A stretch of 64,000 nucleotides of DNA, taken from NCBI RefSeq assembly GCF_002941025.1, contig NZ_PTJS01000001.1, positions 6,729,960-6,793,959 on the forward strand, written 5' to 3'. This DNA comes from Streptomyces sp. QL37 (GTDB lineage: Bacteria; Actinomycetota; Actinomycetes; Streptomycetales; Streptomycetaceae). Below the pieces are notes generated by a model. The model saw only the letters and a list, made by a program, of their open reading frames with translations, had not been told where the DNA came from and did no database searches. The position numbers and the translations under genes were made by a program. The stretch's first letter is position 1; the number at the start of each line of letters is the position of its first letter. Shown here in pieces: positions 8,247-16,432 of the stretch.

Positions 8247-8996
8247 GTGTTTCCACGCTCCAGAGGGAAGGAGAGACCGATCACCGCATCCGTCCGCGTC
8301 CTGCTCGTCGACGACCGAGCCATCACCCGGACCGGCATCCGCGCCATCCTCGACCAGGACGGGACCACCGAGGTGGTCGGGGAGGCCTCCGACGCCGCGG
8401 GCGCCGAGCGCGAGGTGCTCCGCCTCAGCCCCGGAGTGGTGCTCGCCGACGCACAGTCACCCGGCCTCGACGTCGTCGGTATGGTCGCCGCGCTGGCCGC
8501 ACGGTACGGGGACGCCATGCCGGCCGTCCTTCTGACCGCCACGGGCACCGACCCCACCGCGCGGGAGGCGTTACGGGCCGGCGCCAAGGGCGTCGTCCTG
8601 AGCAGTGCCACCCCGGGACAGCTGGTCTCCGCCGTCCATATGGTCTCGGCGGGGTACGCCGTCTACGCGGAGGCCGGCTCACGGCACGGCGCGGGCGCCG
8701 GGGGCCCGTGGCCCGTGACCGGCTTCCGCGCGGGGACGGACGCGGACCGCGCACGCGCCGGACTGCTGACGCGCCGGGAGCACGAGGTGCTGCAACTCCT
8801 CGCCCGCGGCCTCAGCAACGCCGAGATGTCCGCCGAACTCGTGGTGAGCGAGAGCACGGTGAAAACACATGTGCAGAACCTGCTCGACAAGCTGCACCTG
8901 CGCAACCGGGTGCACGCAGTGATCTACGCGCACCGGACGGGACTGGCGCCCGCGCTGTGTGCCTGCTCCGGACCGCGGCGGACCGGAGGAGTCTGA
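8247..8996 (+). CDS. Orphan LuxR-family response regulator
   Basis: Up to 249 residues. A receiver domain (about residues 17-135) starts 'VRVLLVDDRAI' with the acidic pair and has a candidate phospho-acceptor in 'VVLADAQSPGLDVV', but the usual conserved Lys is missing ('GAKGVVLSSATP' in place of 'GA.GYLLK'). The LuxR helix-turn-helix is intact: 'LTRREHEVLQLLARGLSNAEMS...ESTVKTHVQNLLDKLHLRNR'. The start is uncertain. GTG at 8247 has a poorly spaced ribosome site, whereas an excellent AAGGAGAG lies 6 nt before ATC at 8280, exactly where homologues would start (TASVRVLLVDD). No histidine kinase is adjacent, so it is an orphan; the degenerate receiver suggests phosphorylation-independent control. 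Probably the cluster regulator. Confidence 0.8.
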   Translation: MFPRSRGKERPITASVRVLLVDDRAITRTGIRAILDQDGTTEVVGEASDAAGAEREVLRLSPGVVLADAQSPGLDVVGMVAALAARYGDAMPAVLLTATGTDPTAREALRAGAKGVVLSSATPGQLVSAVHMVSAGYAVYAEAGSRHGAGAGGPWPVTGFRAGTDADRARAGLLTRREHEVLQLLARGLSNAEMSAELVVSESTVKTHVQNLLDKLHLRNRVHAVIYAHRTGLAPALCACSGPRRTGGV

Positions 8997-9016
8997 GCAC
9001 GGACGCCCTCGCACAC

Positions 9017-9060
9017 CCGCACAGCCCCTGCCGGACCGACGTCCGGCAGGGGCTGTGCGG
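9017..9060. terminator. Bidirectional terminator
   Basis: Perfect 20-bp stem (CCGCACAGCCCCTGCCGGAC and its complement) with a 4-nt loop, placed between the convergent LuxR and winged-helix genes and able to serve both. Confidence 0.85.
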
Positions 9061-9585
9061 TCAGCCCAGCGCCTCCAGCAGATAACCGCGCCGGCTGGCG
9101 GTGCGGACCCGCAGACCCAGCGGCAGGACGCGGCGGCGGATCCTCATCACGTGCAGGTCCAGGGCGTTCCGGCTCGCGGTGCTGCCCCGTGTGCTCAGCA
9201 GCGTGAGCAGCTCCTCGCGGCCCACCAGGCTCCCGAAGCGCTGCACCAGCGGCCGCAGCAGGTACATCTCCGTCGGGGAGACCGGCACGACCCGGCTGCA
9301 GTACCTGAGCAGACCGTCGTGGTCCAGCGCCGGCACATCGTGCGACGAGGCCCTGGCGCGCAGGGCCGAGACGCGTGCGGCGAAGTCCTCCCGGGTGATC
9401 GGCGATCGGACCCAGTCCTCCCGCACGTCCGTCGACACGGGCGGCGTCGCCCCGTTCTCGATCACGAGGAGACGGAGGGCGCCCTTGTGCCGGAAGTGTT
9501 CCAGCTTCGACGCTTCGAGGGGCCAGCGGACTACGTGGACCTGTTCCTCGGCCGAGGACGGTTGAGGCCTTTTGGTGTGCGGCAC
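9061..9585 (-). CDS. Winged-helix (OmpR/PhoB-type) DNA-binding protein without receiver
   Basis: 174 residues from GTG at 9585, chosen because AAGGGAG lies at good spacing; ATG at 9627 or 9678 would add 14 or 31 basic residues. The C-terminal ~90 residues form the winged-helix effector domain of OmpR-like regulators: 'EMYLLRPLVQRFGSLVGREELLTLL', then 'NALDLHVMRIRRRVLPLGLRVRTASRRGYLLEAL' with recognition helix and wing. The N-terminal half lacks receiver motifs and is not recognised. Proteins of this kind act as stand-alone regulators, sometimes of secondary metabolism. It faces the ketosynthase unit across a long AT-rich gap, so it may control that divergent promoter region. Confidence 0.7.
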   Translation of the reverse strand: MPHTKRPQPSSAEEQVHVVRWPLEASKLEHFRHKGALRLLVIENGATPPVSTDVREDWVRSPITREDFAARVSALRARASSHDVPALDHDGLLRYCSRVVPVSPTEMYLLRPLVQRFGSLVGREELLTLLSTRGSTASRNALDLHVMRIRRRVLPLGLRVRTASRRGYLLEALG

Positions 9586-10099
9586 GAATCTCCCTTTCCG
9601 GATTTTGCAGGAGAACGGGAAAGTCATCCTTGAGCTGCCCTTGCCCCTCCTGTGCACTGATTTATTTTTGAAGTGCACCGGAGTCCGAGGTCTCTGTTGG
9701 AAAACTGTTCTCTGCAGCCTCTTTCTTCACTATGCAGCATTCCTGAGTGTTGTGGCAATAAGCAATAATCGAAGGCATTGTACGACAAGTCAGAAAGAAT
9801 TTGATCATGGTGCTGAGCTCGGCATACTGTACGTGCAGAGGAGGTGGGGCGCTTTCTGTGGCCCTCGGTTGCGCCCCCCTGCGCCCCCCTAATGGAGGAG
9901 AATCCGCTGAAAGGGGGAGGCGATAATTCGACAGAATAGCCGAGGTGGACAGGGGGCGGCTGCGCATAGATTGAGTTGCGGTTGCGGGGAGATGAATCCG
10001 CGCCGCTAACTCGTCCGCGTCCCAGTGGCATTCCGTGCGCCCGACCGGCGACTACGGCGTTTTCAAGCCATACGCGGTGGTAAGGAATGGGGAGATGGT
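9586..10099. promoter_or_regulatory. AT-rich divergent intergenic region with candidate promoter
   Basis: About 500 bp without a convincing gene, distinctly AT-rich for this genome between about 9600 and 9830. A plausible rightward promoter is TTGATC (9801-9806), 18-nt spacer, TACTGT (9825-9830). A tandem GCGCCCCCCT repeat lies at 9870-9889. Likely holds control sites for the winged-helix gene and the ketosynthase unit. Confidence 0.4.
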
Positions 10100-10303
10100 A
10101 TGTGTGTGACTGTGGAAACGAATGCATTTCACGACGGGGAGGAGACCGGGCGGCCGGACGCGTACGAAGGCCTGGCGCAGGCGGCCGGGACCCGTGATCT
10201 GATGCTCGCCGTGGTCAGGCTCACCGCGGCCGGGCTGAGTGCGTGCGCGTGGTCGGCCGGCGGTTCCGGCAAGGGGGTCGGCCGTGCGGCGTACGGTCGG
10301 TGA
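10100..10303 (+). CDS. Small protein of 67 residues, unknown
   Basis: ATG at 10100 is preceded by GGGGAGATGGT. The product begins MCVTVETNAFHDGEETGRPD and ends in a Gly/Ala-rich tail with no stable domain recognised; 'DLMLAVVRLTAAGLSACAW' is a moderately hydrophobic stretch. It overlaps the start of the ketosynthase gene by 20 bp, so it may exist to couple translation. Codon use is weakly Streptomyces-like. It could also be a chance frame. Confidence 0.35.
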   Translation: MCVTVETNAFHDGEETGRPDAYEGLAQAAGTRDLMLAVVRLTAAGLSACAWSAGGSGKGVGRAAYGR

Positions 10304-11537
10304 GACCGCGCGGTCCAGCGGCCGCCCGGGGAATGACGTGCTGGTGACCGGCATGGGAGCCACCACCCCGCTCGGCGCCGACGTCCCTGGCACCTGGGAC
10401 GGGCTGCTGGCGGGCCGGTCCGGCATCTCGCCGATCATCGCTCCCTGGGTCACGCGGCTGCCGGTCCACATCGCCGGCGCCATGCACCAGGATCCGTACG
10501 CCGAGGTGGACCCGGTGCAGCGCCGCCGGCTGGACCGGAGTCAGGCGGCGGCGCTGGTCGCGGCCCGGGAGGCGTGGTCCGACGCGGGGCCGCCGGAGGT
10601 CGAGCCCGAACGGCTGGCCGTCGTGGTGGGCACCGGGATCGGGGGCGCGCTGACGATACTGGACCAGCACGACCGCATGGGGGAGCGCGGACAGCGTTCC
10701 GTGTCCCCGTACACGGTCCCGCGGCTGATGCCCAACGGCGCTTCGGCCGTGGTCAGCCTGCTGCTCGGCGCGCGTGCCGGCACCCACGCCCCGACCAGCG
10801 CCTGCGCCTCCGGCGCCGAGGCGATCGCGGTGGCCGCCCTGCTGATCCGGGCAGGCCGCGCCGATGTCGTGGTGGCCGGGGGCACCGACGCCTGCATCCA
10901 TCCGCTCTCACTCGGCGCGTTCGCGCAGATGCGCGCCCTGTCGCTGCGCAACGACGCTCCCGACCGGGCGTCCCGGCCGTTCGACCGGCGGCGGGACGGC
11001 TTCGTGATGTCGGAGGGCGCGGGAATGGTCGTGCTGGAGCGGGGCGACTTCGCGCGTGCGCGGGGTGCGCGCGTCCACGCGGCGCTGGCGGGGGCAGGTG
11101 TCACGTCCGACGCCCACGACATCACGCTTCCCGACGCGGCGGGCCAGGCGCGGGCGATCGACGAGGCGTTGCGCGACGCGGGACTGACCGGTGGCGACAT
11201 CGGCCACGTCAACGCACACGCGACAGGCACACCCCAGGGGGATGTCGCGGAGTCCCGGGCGGTGCGGGCGGCGGTGGGTGACCATCCGGTGGTCACGGCC
11301 CCGAAGTCGGCCACCGGCCACCTGCTGGGCGCCTCGGGCGCGGTGGAGGCGATCCTCACGGTCCTCGCACTCAAGGAATCGATGGTGCCGCCGGTGCGCA
11401 ACCTGGAGGAGATCGGGGACGGCATCGGACTCGACCTCGTGCTCGGCGCGCCACGCAGGACCGACGCCACCGCGGCCCTTTCGACGTCCTTCGGCTTCGG
11501 CGGGCACAACGTGGTGCTGGCCTTCACCCGTGACTGA
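10284..11537 (+). CDS. Beta-ketoacyl-ACP synthase II (FabF-like)
   Basis: 417 residues from GTG at 10284, preceded by AAGGGGGT. The thiolase-fold condensing enzyme is complete: active-site Cys174 in TSACASG, first His in 'NAHATGTPQGD', Lys in 'APKSATGH' with the second His in 'TGHLLGASG', and C-terminal 'STSFGFGGHNVVLAF'. Such enzymes extend acyl-ACP by two carbons from malonyl-ACP. It stands alone, with no paired chain-length factor or ACP beside it, which points to a dedicated fatty-acyl elongation or acyl-transfer step for the adjacent locus rather than a type II PKS. Whether it belongs to the RiPP-like cluster is inferred from position. Confidence 0.9.
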   Translation: MRRTVGETARSSGRPGNDVLVTGMGATTPLGADVPGTWDGLLAGRSGISPIIAPWVTRLPVHIAGAMHQDPYAEVDPVQRRRLDRSQAAALVAAREAWSDAGPPEVEPERLAVVVGTGIGGALTILDQHDRMGERGQRSVSPYTVPRLMPNGASAVVSLLLGARAGTHAPTSACASGAEAIAVAALLIRAGRADVVVAGGTDACIHPLSLGAFAQMRALSLRNDAPDRASRPFDRRRDGFVMSEGAGMVVLERGDFARARGARVHAALAGAGVTSDAHDITLPDAAGQARAIDEALRDAGLTGGDIGHVNAHATGTPQGDVAESRAVRAAVGDHPVVTAPKSATGHLLGASGAVEAILTVLALKESMVPPVRNLEEIGDGIGLDLVLGAPRRTDATAALSTSFGFGGHNVVLAFTRD

Positions 11538-11547
11538 GCACCGGCCG

Positions 11548-13272
11548 CTAGCGGGCCGCTGCCCGCTCCCTCACCGGGACGAGGTGACGGGCGACGTCAT
11601 CAGGGTGGGTGAGCTGGGGGTAGTGGCCGGCCGACGCGATCTCGGTCACGGGCAGGACGCCCGGCTCCTCCAGCGGGTCCTGCGATCCGACGACGAGTTC
11701 CACCGGCACCGTGACGCGGTGCAGGGCGCTCCGGAGCGCACCGCGCTGCCCGTACGCGGAACGCAGGGCGGCCACCACGCGGACCGCCGCCCCTGCCCGG
11801 CGCAGGTCCGCCACCGGCCCCTCCAGGTAACCGTCGTGCGGCAGCCCGAGCGATCCGGCCAGCCGCTCCGCGGACATCCCGCGCAGGACGGGAACGGCGA
11901 GAGGTGAGCGCATCAGCCACGAGGAGGCGGGCTGGAGGAAGGCCGGGGAGACGAGGACCAGCGCGCCCACGCGCTCGGGGTGCCGCAGCGCGTAACGCAG
12001 GGCCGGTCCGCAGGAGTAGGAGTGCGCGACCAGGACCGGCCGGCTACGGACCGGTGCGAGAAGGGCGCTCAGCCAGTCGTCGTGCGACTGCCGGGCGGGC
12101 GCGGACCGCCCGAAGCCCGGCAGGTCGGCCGCGAGGGTGGAGGCGTCCACCCGGTCGGCCACCGGCGACCAGGAGTCGGCATCGACCGGAAGCCCGTGCA
12201 GGAAGACGTAACCCGGCTCCCCCCGGTCGCCCGTCACCCAGGTCCTGTCCTCGCCGACCTGCTGGAAGCCGTACGGCGCGCGCGGTGCCCGGACCCGGCC
12301 GAAGCGGGCGGCGACCAGGTCGTCGGCCCACCCGCGCAGGGCATCGTGCACCGGCGGCATCTCGAGTCCGCAGGACTCGGCGAACTTCCGTGCGGACGAC
12401 GTGTCGTAGCGGTCGGTGGAGAGGAACGACAGCGACTCGGGATCCGCCTTGGTGAGTGCGCGGGGCAACCGCTTCAGAAGACCGAGGGGAACGGACCGGC
12501 GCGGAGCCCGTACGCCCATGTGCTCGGCGAGCAGAGCGACGAGCTGCGGCAGCCGGGGTGTGGCGTCGTCCAGCAGCCAGTAGGTGTTGTCCGCGCTCTC
12601 CTGGCGCTCGGGAAGGGAGGCCAGGAACCGGACGAAGTAGTCGATCGTGACGACCGGCAGGAAGATGTCCGGGCCGCCGGGCAGTGCGGCGAGGCGGCCC
12701 CGCCAGAGCTCCCCGACCAGGTCGGCCAGACCGACGTACTGCCCCTGGCCGATCACCGTGCTGGGATTGGCGACCGTCAGCGGGACGCCCAGTTCCCGAG
12801 CCCGTGCCCGCGTCGCGGCGTCACCCTCACGCTTGGACGCCTCGTAGGCGCCGTCACGCGCGTAGTCGGGCGAGTCCGCGCCGGCCGCGGCCATGCGGTA
12901 GCCGCTGATGTGCACCACCCGGCGCAGATGCGGGCGGGCCGCGGCCCACTCGATCACATGTACGGCGCCGTCCACGTTGACCGCCCTGGCTTCGGCCGGG
13001 TCCATACCGAAGGCGAACCGCGCCGCCGTGTTGTACACGTCACGCACCTCACCCAACTCCTGTTCGGGCAGGCCGAGTCCGGGCCGGGTGATGTCGGCGT
13101 GGACGACGGTGAGCCGGCCGGTGTCCACCCGCTGGTCCGCCAGCCACCGGGTCAGCCGGTCACCGCCGCTGTGCACGGCCGCGGCGACCTCCTGGCCGCG
13201 GCGCAGGAGTTCCGCGACCAGGGAGCGGCCGATGAAGCCACCGGCACCGAAGACAACAGAGTTCGCGGGCAT
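11548..13272 (-). CDS. Fusion: NAD(P)-dependent SDR/epimerase plus alpha/beta hydrolase
   Basis: 574 residues from ATG at 13272 (AAGGAGATGGC). Residues 1 to about 345 form an extended SDR: 'VVFGAGGFIGRSLVAELLRRG' is the nucleotide-binding Gly motif, 'AYEASKREGD' carries a YxxxK-like element (Y-E-A-S-K), and the end resembles NAD-dependent epimerase or thioester-reductase-like proteins. From about residue 350 an alpha/beta hydrolase follows: 'GYVFLHGLPVDADSWSPVAD', nucleophile in 'LVAHSYSCGPALRYAL', acid near 'VVGSQDPLEEP' and His in 'ASAGHYPQLTHPDDV'. It suits joint redox and ester/thioester cleavage of one substrate. Ends 10 bp from the convergent ketosynthase gene, so it may belong to the same cluster. 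Confidence 0.8.
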   Translation of the reverse strand: MPANSVVFGAGGFIGRSLVAELLRRGQEVAAAVHSGGDRLTRWLADQRVDTGRLTVVHADITRPGLGLPEQELGEVRDVYNTAARFAFGMDPAEARAVNVDGAVHVIEWAAARPHLRRVVHISGYRMAAAGADSPDYARDGAYEASKREGDAATRARARELGVPLTVANPSTVIGQGQYVGLADLVGELWRGRLAALPGGPDIFLPVVTIDYFVRFLASLPERQESADNTYWLLDDATPRLPQLVALLAEHMGVRAPRRSVPLGLLKRLPRALTKADPESLSFLSTDRYDTSSARKFAESCGLEMPPVHDALRGWADDLVAARFGRVRAPRAPYGFQQVGEDRTWVTGDRGEPGYVFLHGLPVDADSWSPVADRVDASTLAADLPGFGRSAPARQSHDDWLSALLAPVRSRPVLVAHSYSCGPALRYALRHPERVGALVLVSPAFLQPASSWLMRSPLAVPVLRGMSAERLAGSLGLPHDGYLEGPVADLRRAGAAVRVVAALRSAYGQRGALRSALHRVTVPVELVVGSQDPLEEPGVLPVTEIASAGHYPQLTHPDDVARHLVPVRERAAAR

Positions 13273-13492
13273 GCCATCTCCTTGCGGCCGGGCACGAGGT
13301 GACGTGTTGCGTCGGGGGACGGAGCGGGCGCACCGGCCCGCACACGACGCCTCCCACCGTACCGGCAGTCTCACTCTCCGTGAACAGCACACGGCGTGAC
13401 GTCACCCGAAAGCGCACCGGCGTGGGCCGGCGGACACCCCACCGATTCGCGTCCCTGAACAGACCCTGAGAACCCATCCGGGAGGCACCTCC

Positions 13493-14545
13493 ATGCAGGT
13501 CCCGCATCTCCGCACCACCGAGCCCGACCTCCCCGCCGGCCGAAGGCCCCGCAGCGGCCGCGTGTTCCGCCGGCCGGCCGTGCTGACGGCCCTCGGCCTC
13601 CTGCTCGCCCTCGTCGTCGCGTCGGCTCCGGACGGCCGCTCCCCGCTCACCGCCGGCTCCGCGGGCGGTCCGGACACCGGGCATCCGCGCTGGAAGCGCG
13701 CGTTCCTCGCCTCGGTCGACCACCCCGACGCCCCGCCGCCACGGGCCAACGACTGGAACTGCGAACCCGCCGCCCGGCACCCCAGGCCGGTCGTCCTCGT
13801 CCACGGCACCTACGAGAACGCCTCCAGCAACTGGAACGCGCTCTCGCCCCGTCTCAGGGCGGAGGGCTACTGCGTCTTCGCCGGCAACTTCGGTGCCCCG
13901 CGAGGCGACGTCGTCAAGGGCAGGGCCGCGATCCCCGACTCCGCGGAGGAGGTCGCCCGCTTCGTGGACCGGGTCCTCGACCGGACGGGAGCCCGCCAGG
14001 TCGACCTGGTGGGCCACTCGCAGGGTGGCGGAATCCTGCCGCGCTACTACCTGAAGTTCGCGGGCGGCGCGGACCAGGACGAACCCGCCCGAAACAAGGT
14101 GCACCACTTGATCGGCATCTCCCCGGCCAACCACGGCAGCACCGTGTCCGGCCTGGCCACCCTCGCCCAGCGGCTGCACATCCTCGCCCCGGTCGCCGAA
14201 TTCGGCGGGCAGGCACTGGCCGACCAGACGATCGGCTCGGCCGTCAACCGCCGGCTGGACGCGGGCGGCGACACCGTGCGCGGCGTGCGGTACACCACCC
14301 TCGTCACCCGGTGGGACAGGATCGTCACCCCGTACGAGCGCCAGTACCTCCGCCCCGGCCCCTCCGCGGGCCAGGTCGCCAACATCACCGTCCAGGACGT
14401 GTGCCCGCAGGACCGCACGGGGCACATGGGCAGCCCCTACGACCCCGTGGTCCTGCGCCTGGTGAGCAATGCCCTCGACCCCGCGACGGCACGGCGCCCC
14501 GACTGCGGCCCCACCGAAGCAGCCCCCGGCCGAGACCCCTCGTAG
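13493..14545 (+). CDS. Secreted lipase/alpha-beta hydrolase (triacylglycerol lipase-like)
   Basis: 350 residues, ATG at 13493 with GGAGG upstream. An N-terminal basic stretch followed by 'AVLTALGLLLALVVASA' is a signal peptide or anchor. The lipase core shows 'RPVVLVHGTYENASSNWNAL' (oxyanion region), nucleophile in 'VDLVGHSQGGGILPRYYLKFAGG', the acid in 'VTRWDRIVTPYERQYL' and the His in 'DRTGHMGSPYDPVV'. This is the plan of Streptomyces and Propionibacterium secreted lipases. Likely hydrolyses extracellular lipids or esters. Stand-alone gene. Confidence 0.85.
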   Translation: MQVPHLRTTEPDLPAGRRPRSGRVFRRPAVLTALGLLLALVVASAPDGRSPLTAGSAGGPDTGHPRWKRAFLASVDHPDAPPPRANDWNCEPAARHPRPVVLVHGTYENASSNWNALSPRLRAEGYCVFAGNFGAPRGDVVKGRAAIPDSAEEVARFVDRVLDRTGARQVDLVGHSQGGGILPRYYLKFAGGADQDEPARNKVHHLIGISPANHGSTVSGLATLAQRLHILAPVAEFGGQALADQTIGSAVNRRLDAGGDTVRGVRYTTLVTRWDRIVTPYERQYLRPGPSAGQVANITVQDVCPQDRTGHMGSPYDPVVLRLVSNALDPATARRPDCGPTEAAPGRDPS

Positions 14546-14567
14546 GGGACACGGGCGGTCCACGCGC

Positions 14568-14605
14568 GAAGGCCCGGCCCGCTCCTGGGAGCGGGCCGGG
14601 CCTTC
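14568..14605. terminator. Bidirectional terminator
   Basis: Perfect 17-bp stem (GAAGGCCCGGCCCGCTC and complement) with CTGG loop between the convergent lipase and pgl genes. Confidence 0.9.
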
Positions 14606-14621
14606 GGGACGGAGTGATCCG

Positions 14622-15404
14622 TTACGCCGAGGCGGGCGGATACAACGCGCGCGGCAGCTTCGAGGCCGCCGCCGCGTCCAGCAGCCACAGCGTGCGGCTG
14701 CGGCCGTAGGCCCCGGCCGCCGGTGCCTGGATCTCCCCGGCGCCGGACAGCGCGATCTCGGCCGCCTCCGCCTTGTCCTCGCCGGCGGCCAGCAGCCACA
14801 CCTCACGCGCCGCCCGGATGGCGGGCAGCGTGAGCGAGACGCGGGTGGGCGGCGGCTTCGGAGCGCCGTGCACACCGACGACGGTGCGCTCGGTCTCCCG
14901 CACCGCGGGCAGCTCCGGGAAGAGCGACGCGACATGGGTGTCCGGGCCGACACCCAGCATCAGCACGTCGAACGTCGGCACGGGCCCGTGGTCCTCCGGG
15001 CCCGCCGCGGCGGCGAGTTCCGCCGCGTACCCCGCGGCCGCGGAGTCGGCGTCGCCGCCGTACGGCCCGTCGGACGCGGGCATCGCGTGGACCCGGGAGG
15101 GGTCCAGCTCCACCTTGTCCAGCAGGGCCTCACGGGCCTGCGTGACATTGCGCTCCGGATCACCCTCCGGCAGGAACCGCTCGTCGCCCCACCACAGGTC
15201 GAGCCGCGACCAGTCGACCGCGTCCCGGGCGGGCGAGTCGGCGAGCGCGGCCAGCAGGCCGTTGCCGTTGCGCCCGCCGGTGAGGACCACCGAGGCGGTA
15301 CCACGAGCGGCCTGGGCGTCCACGATCTTCGTGATCAGCCTGGCCGCCGCGGCCTGGGCCATCAGCTCCTTGTCGCGGTGCACGACGAGCTGCGGAGCAC
15401 TCAC
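14622..15404 (-). CDS. pgl: 6-phosphogluconolactonase
   Basis: 260 residues, GTG at 15404 overlapping the opcA stop. Motifs of the DevB/glucosamine-6-phosphate isomerase fold are present: 'SVVLTGGRNGNGLLAAL' near residue 40, 'WGDERFLPEGDPERN' near 75 and 'VLMLGVGPDTHVASLFP' near 155. The enzyme hydrolyses 6-phosphogluconolactone to 6-phosphogluconate in the oxidative pentose phosphate pathway, in the cytoplasm. It is the last gene of the leftward tkt-tal-zwf-opcA-pgl operon. Confidence 0.95.
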   Translation of the reverse strand: MSAPQLVVHRDKELMAQAAAARLITKIVDAQAARGTASVVLTGGRNGNGLLAALADSPARDAVDWSRLDLWWGDERFLPEGDPERNVTQAREALLDKVELDPSRVHAMPASDGPYGGDADSAAAGYAAELAAAAGPEDHGPVPTFDVLMLGVGPDTHVASLFPELPAVRETERTVVGVHGAPKPPPTRVSLTLPAIRAAREVWLLAAGEDKAEAAEIALSGAGEIQAPAAGAYGRSRTLWLLDAAAASKLPRALYPPASA

Positions 15405-16432
15405 TTCGACGCCGCCTTCTTGGCCGCCGCCTTCTTCGCGGCAGGAGCGGCGGAACCCGCGGGCTCCGGCCGCTTCTGACCCGCACCGACGGACGACGCC
15501 TCCGTGGGCCCGCCGAGGCGCTCCACGCCGAACTTCACCGTGGCCTCGTAGATGTTGTCCGGGTCCAGACGGCGCAGCTCCTCCGCGAGGAGCTCGGCGG
15601 TCTCCCGCCGCTTCAGCGCGACCGCACGGTCCGGCTGCCCGGCCATGCAGAGCGTCGCCAGCGAACCGTCGGGACGGTCCAGGACGATCACGCCGTTCTT
15701 GGTCTCCAGCCGCACGGCCGTCAGGCCGGGACCACCGGAGAGGGTGCGTTCCACCGGAACCCCGAGGCGGTCCGCGAGCCACATGGCCAGCAGCTCGCAG
15801 CTCGGGTTGTCGGATTCGCCCTCGACCGTCGCCGAGACGACCTTCGCCGGCTGCTGGTCGAGCGCCGCAGCCAGCATCGAGCGCCACGGCGTGATGCGTG
15901 TCCAGGCCAGGTCGGTGTCCCCGGGCCGGTACGTCGCCGCGCGCACCGACAGCTCGTCGAGCGGGTGCTCGGCGGAGTACGTGTCGGTGATGCGGCGCTG
16001 GGCGAGAGCGCCCAGCGGGTCCTTCGCCGGATCAGCCGGAGCGTCCTCGGGCCACCACGCCACCACCGGGGCGTCCGGCAGCAGCAGCGGCAGGACGACG
16101 GACTGGGCGTGGTTGGCCAGCTCGCCGTGCAGACGCAGGACGACGGTCTCGCCCGAGCCGGCGTCGGAGCCGACCCGGATCTCGGCGTCGAGCCGGGCGT
16201 CGCGCCGCGCACGCGGCGAACGGCTGACCCTCTTGATCACCACGATGATTCGCGAGGGGTGCTCGCGCGAGGAGTCGCTCGCCGCCTTGAGCGAGTCGTA
16301 GGCGTTCTCCTCGTCCGTGACGATGACGAGGGTGAGGACCATGCCGACGGCGGGGGAGCCGATCGACCGGCGGGCCGAGATGAGGGCCTGGTTGATCTTG
16401 CTGGACGTGGTTTCCGTGAGATCGATCTTCAT
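15401..16432 (-). CDS. opcA: Glucose-6-phosphate dehydrogenase assembly protein OpcA
   Basis: 343 residues from ATG at 16432, overlapping the zwf stop (ATGA). The N-terminus 'MKIDLTETTSSKINQALISAR' and 'LPLLLPDAPVVAWWPEDAP' near residue 110 are typical of actinobacterial OpcA, which is needed for activity of the actinobacterial G6PDH (redox activation in cyanobacteria and Streptomyces). The last ~30 residues are a Lys/Ala-rich tail (AAKKAAAKKAASK) of unknown role. Placement between zwf and pgl is standard. Confidence 0.95.
   Translation of the reverse strand: MKIDLTETTSSKINQALISARRSIGSPAVGMVLTLVIVTDEENAYDSLKAASDSSREHPSRIIVVIKRVSRSPRARRDARLDAEIRVGSDAGSGETVVLRLHGELANHAQSVVLPLLLPDAPVVAWWPEDAPADPAKDPLGALAQRRITDTYSAEHPLDELSVRAATYRPGDTDLAWTRITPWRSMLAAALDQQPAKVVSATVEGESDNPSCELLAMWLADRLGVPVERTLSGGPGLTAVRLETKNGVIVLDRPDGSLATLCMAGQPDRAVALKRRETAELLAEELRRLDPDNIYEATVKFGVERLGGPTEASSVGAGQKRPEPAGSAAPAAKKAAAKKAASK

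Noticed and set aside
10284..11537. Type II polyketide synthase minimal set
   Set aside because: No chain-length factor, ACP or cyclase gene is adjacent to the single ketosynthase.
13273..13492. Regulatory elements between the SDR fusion and lipase genes
   Set aside because: No promoter pair or repeat stood out; ordinary divergent gap.
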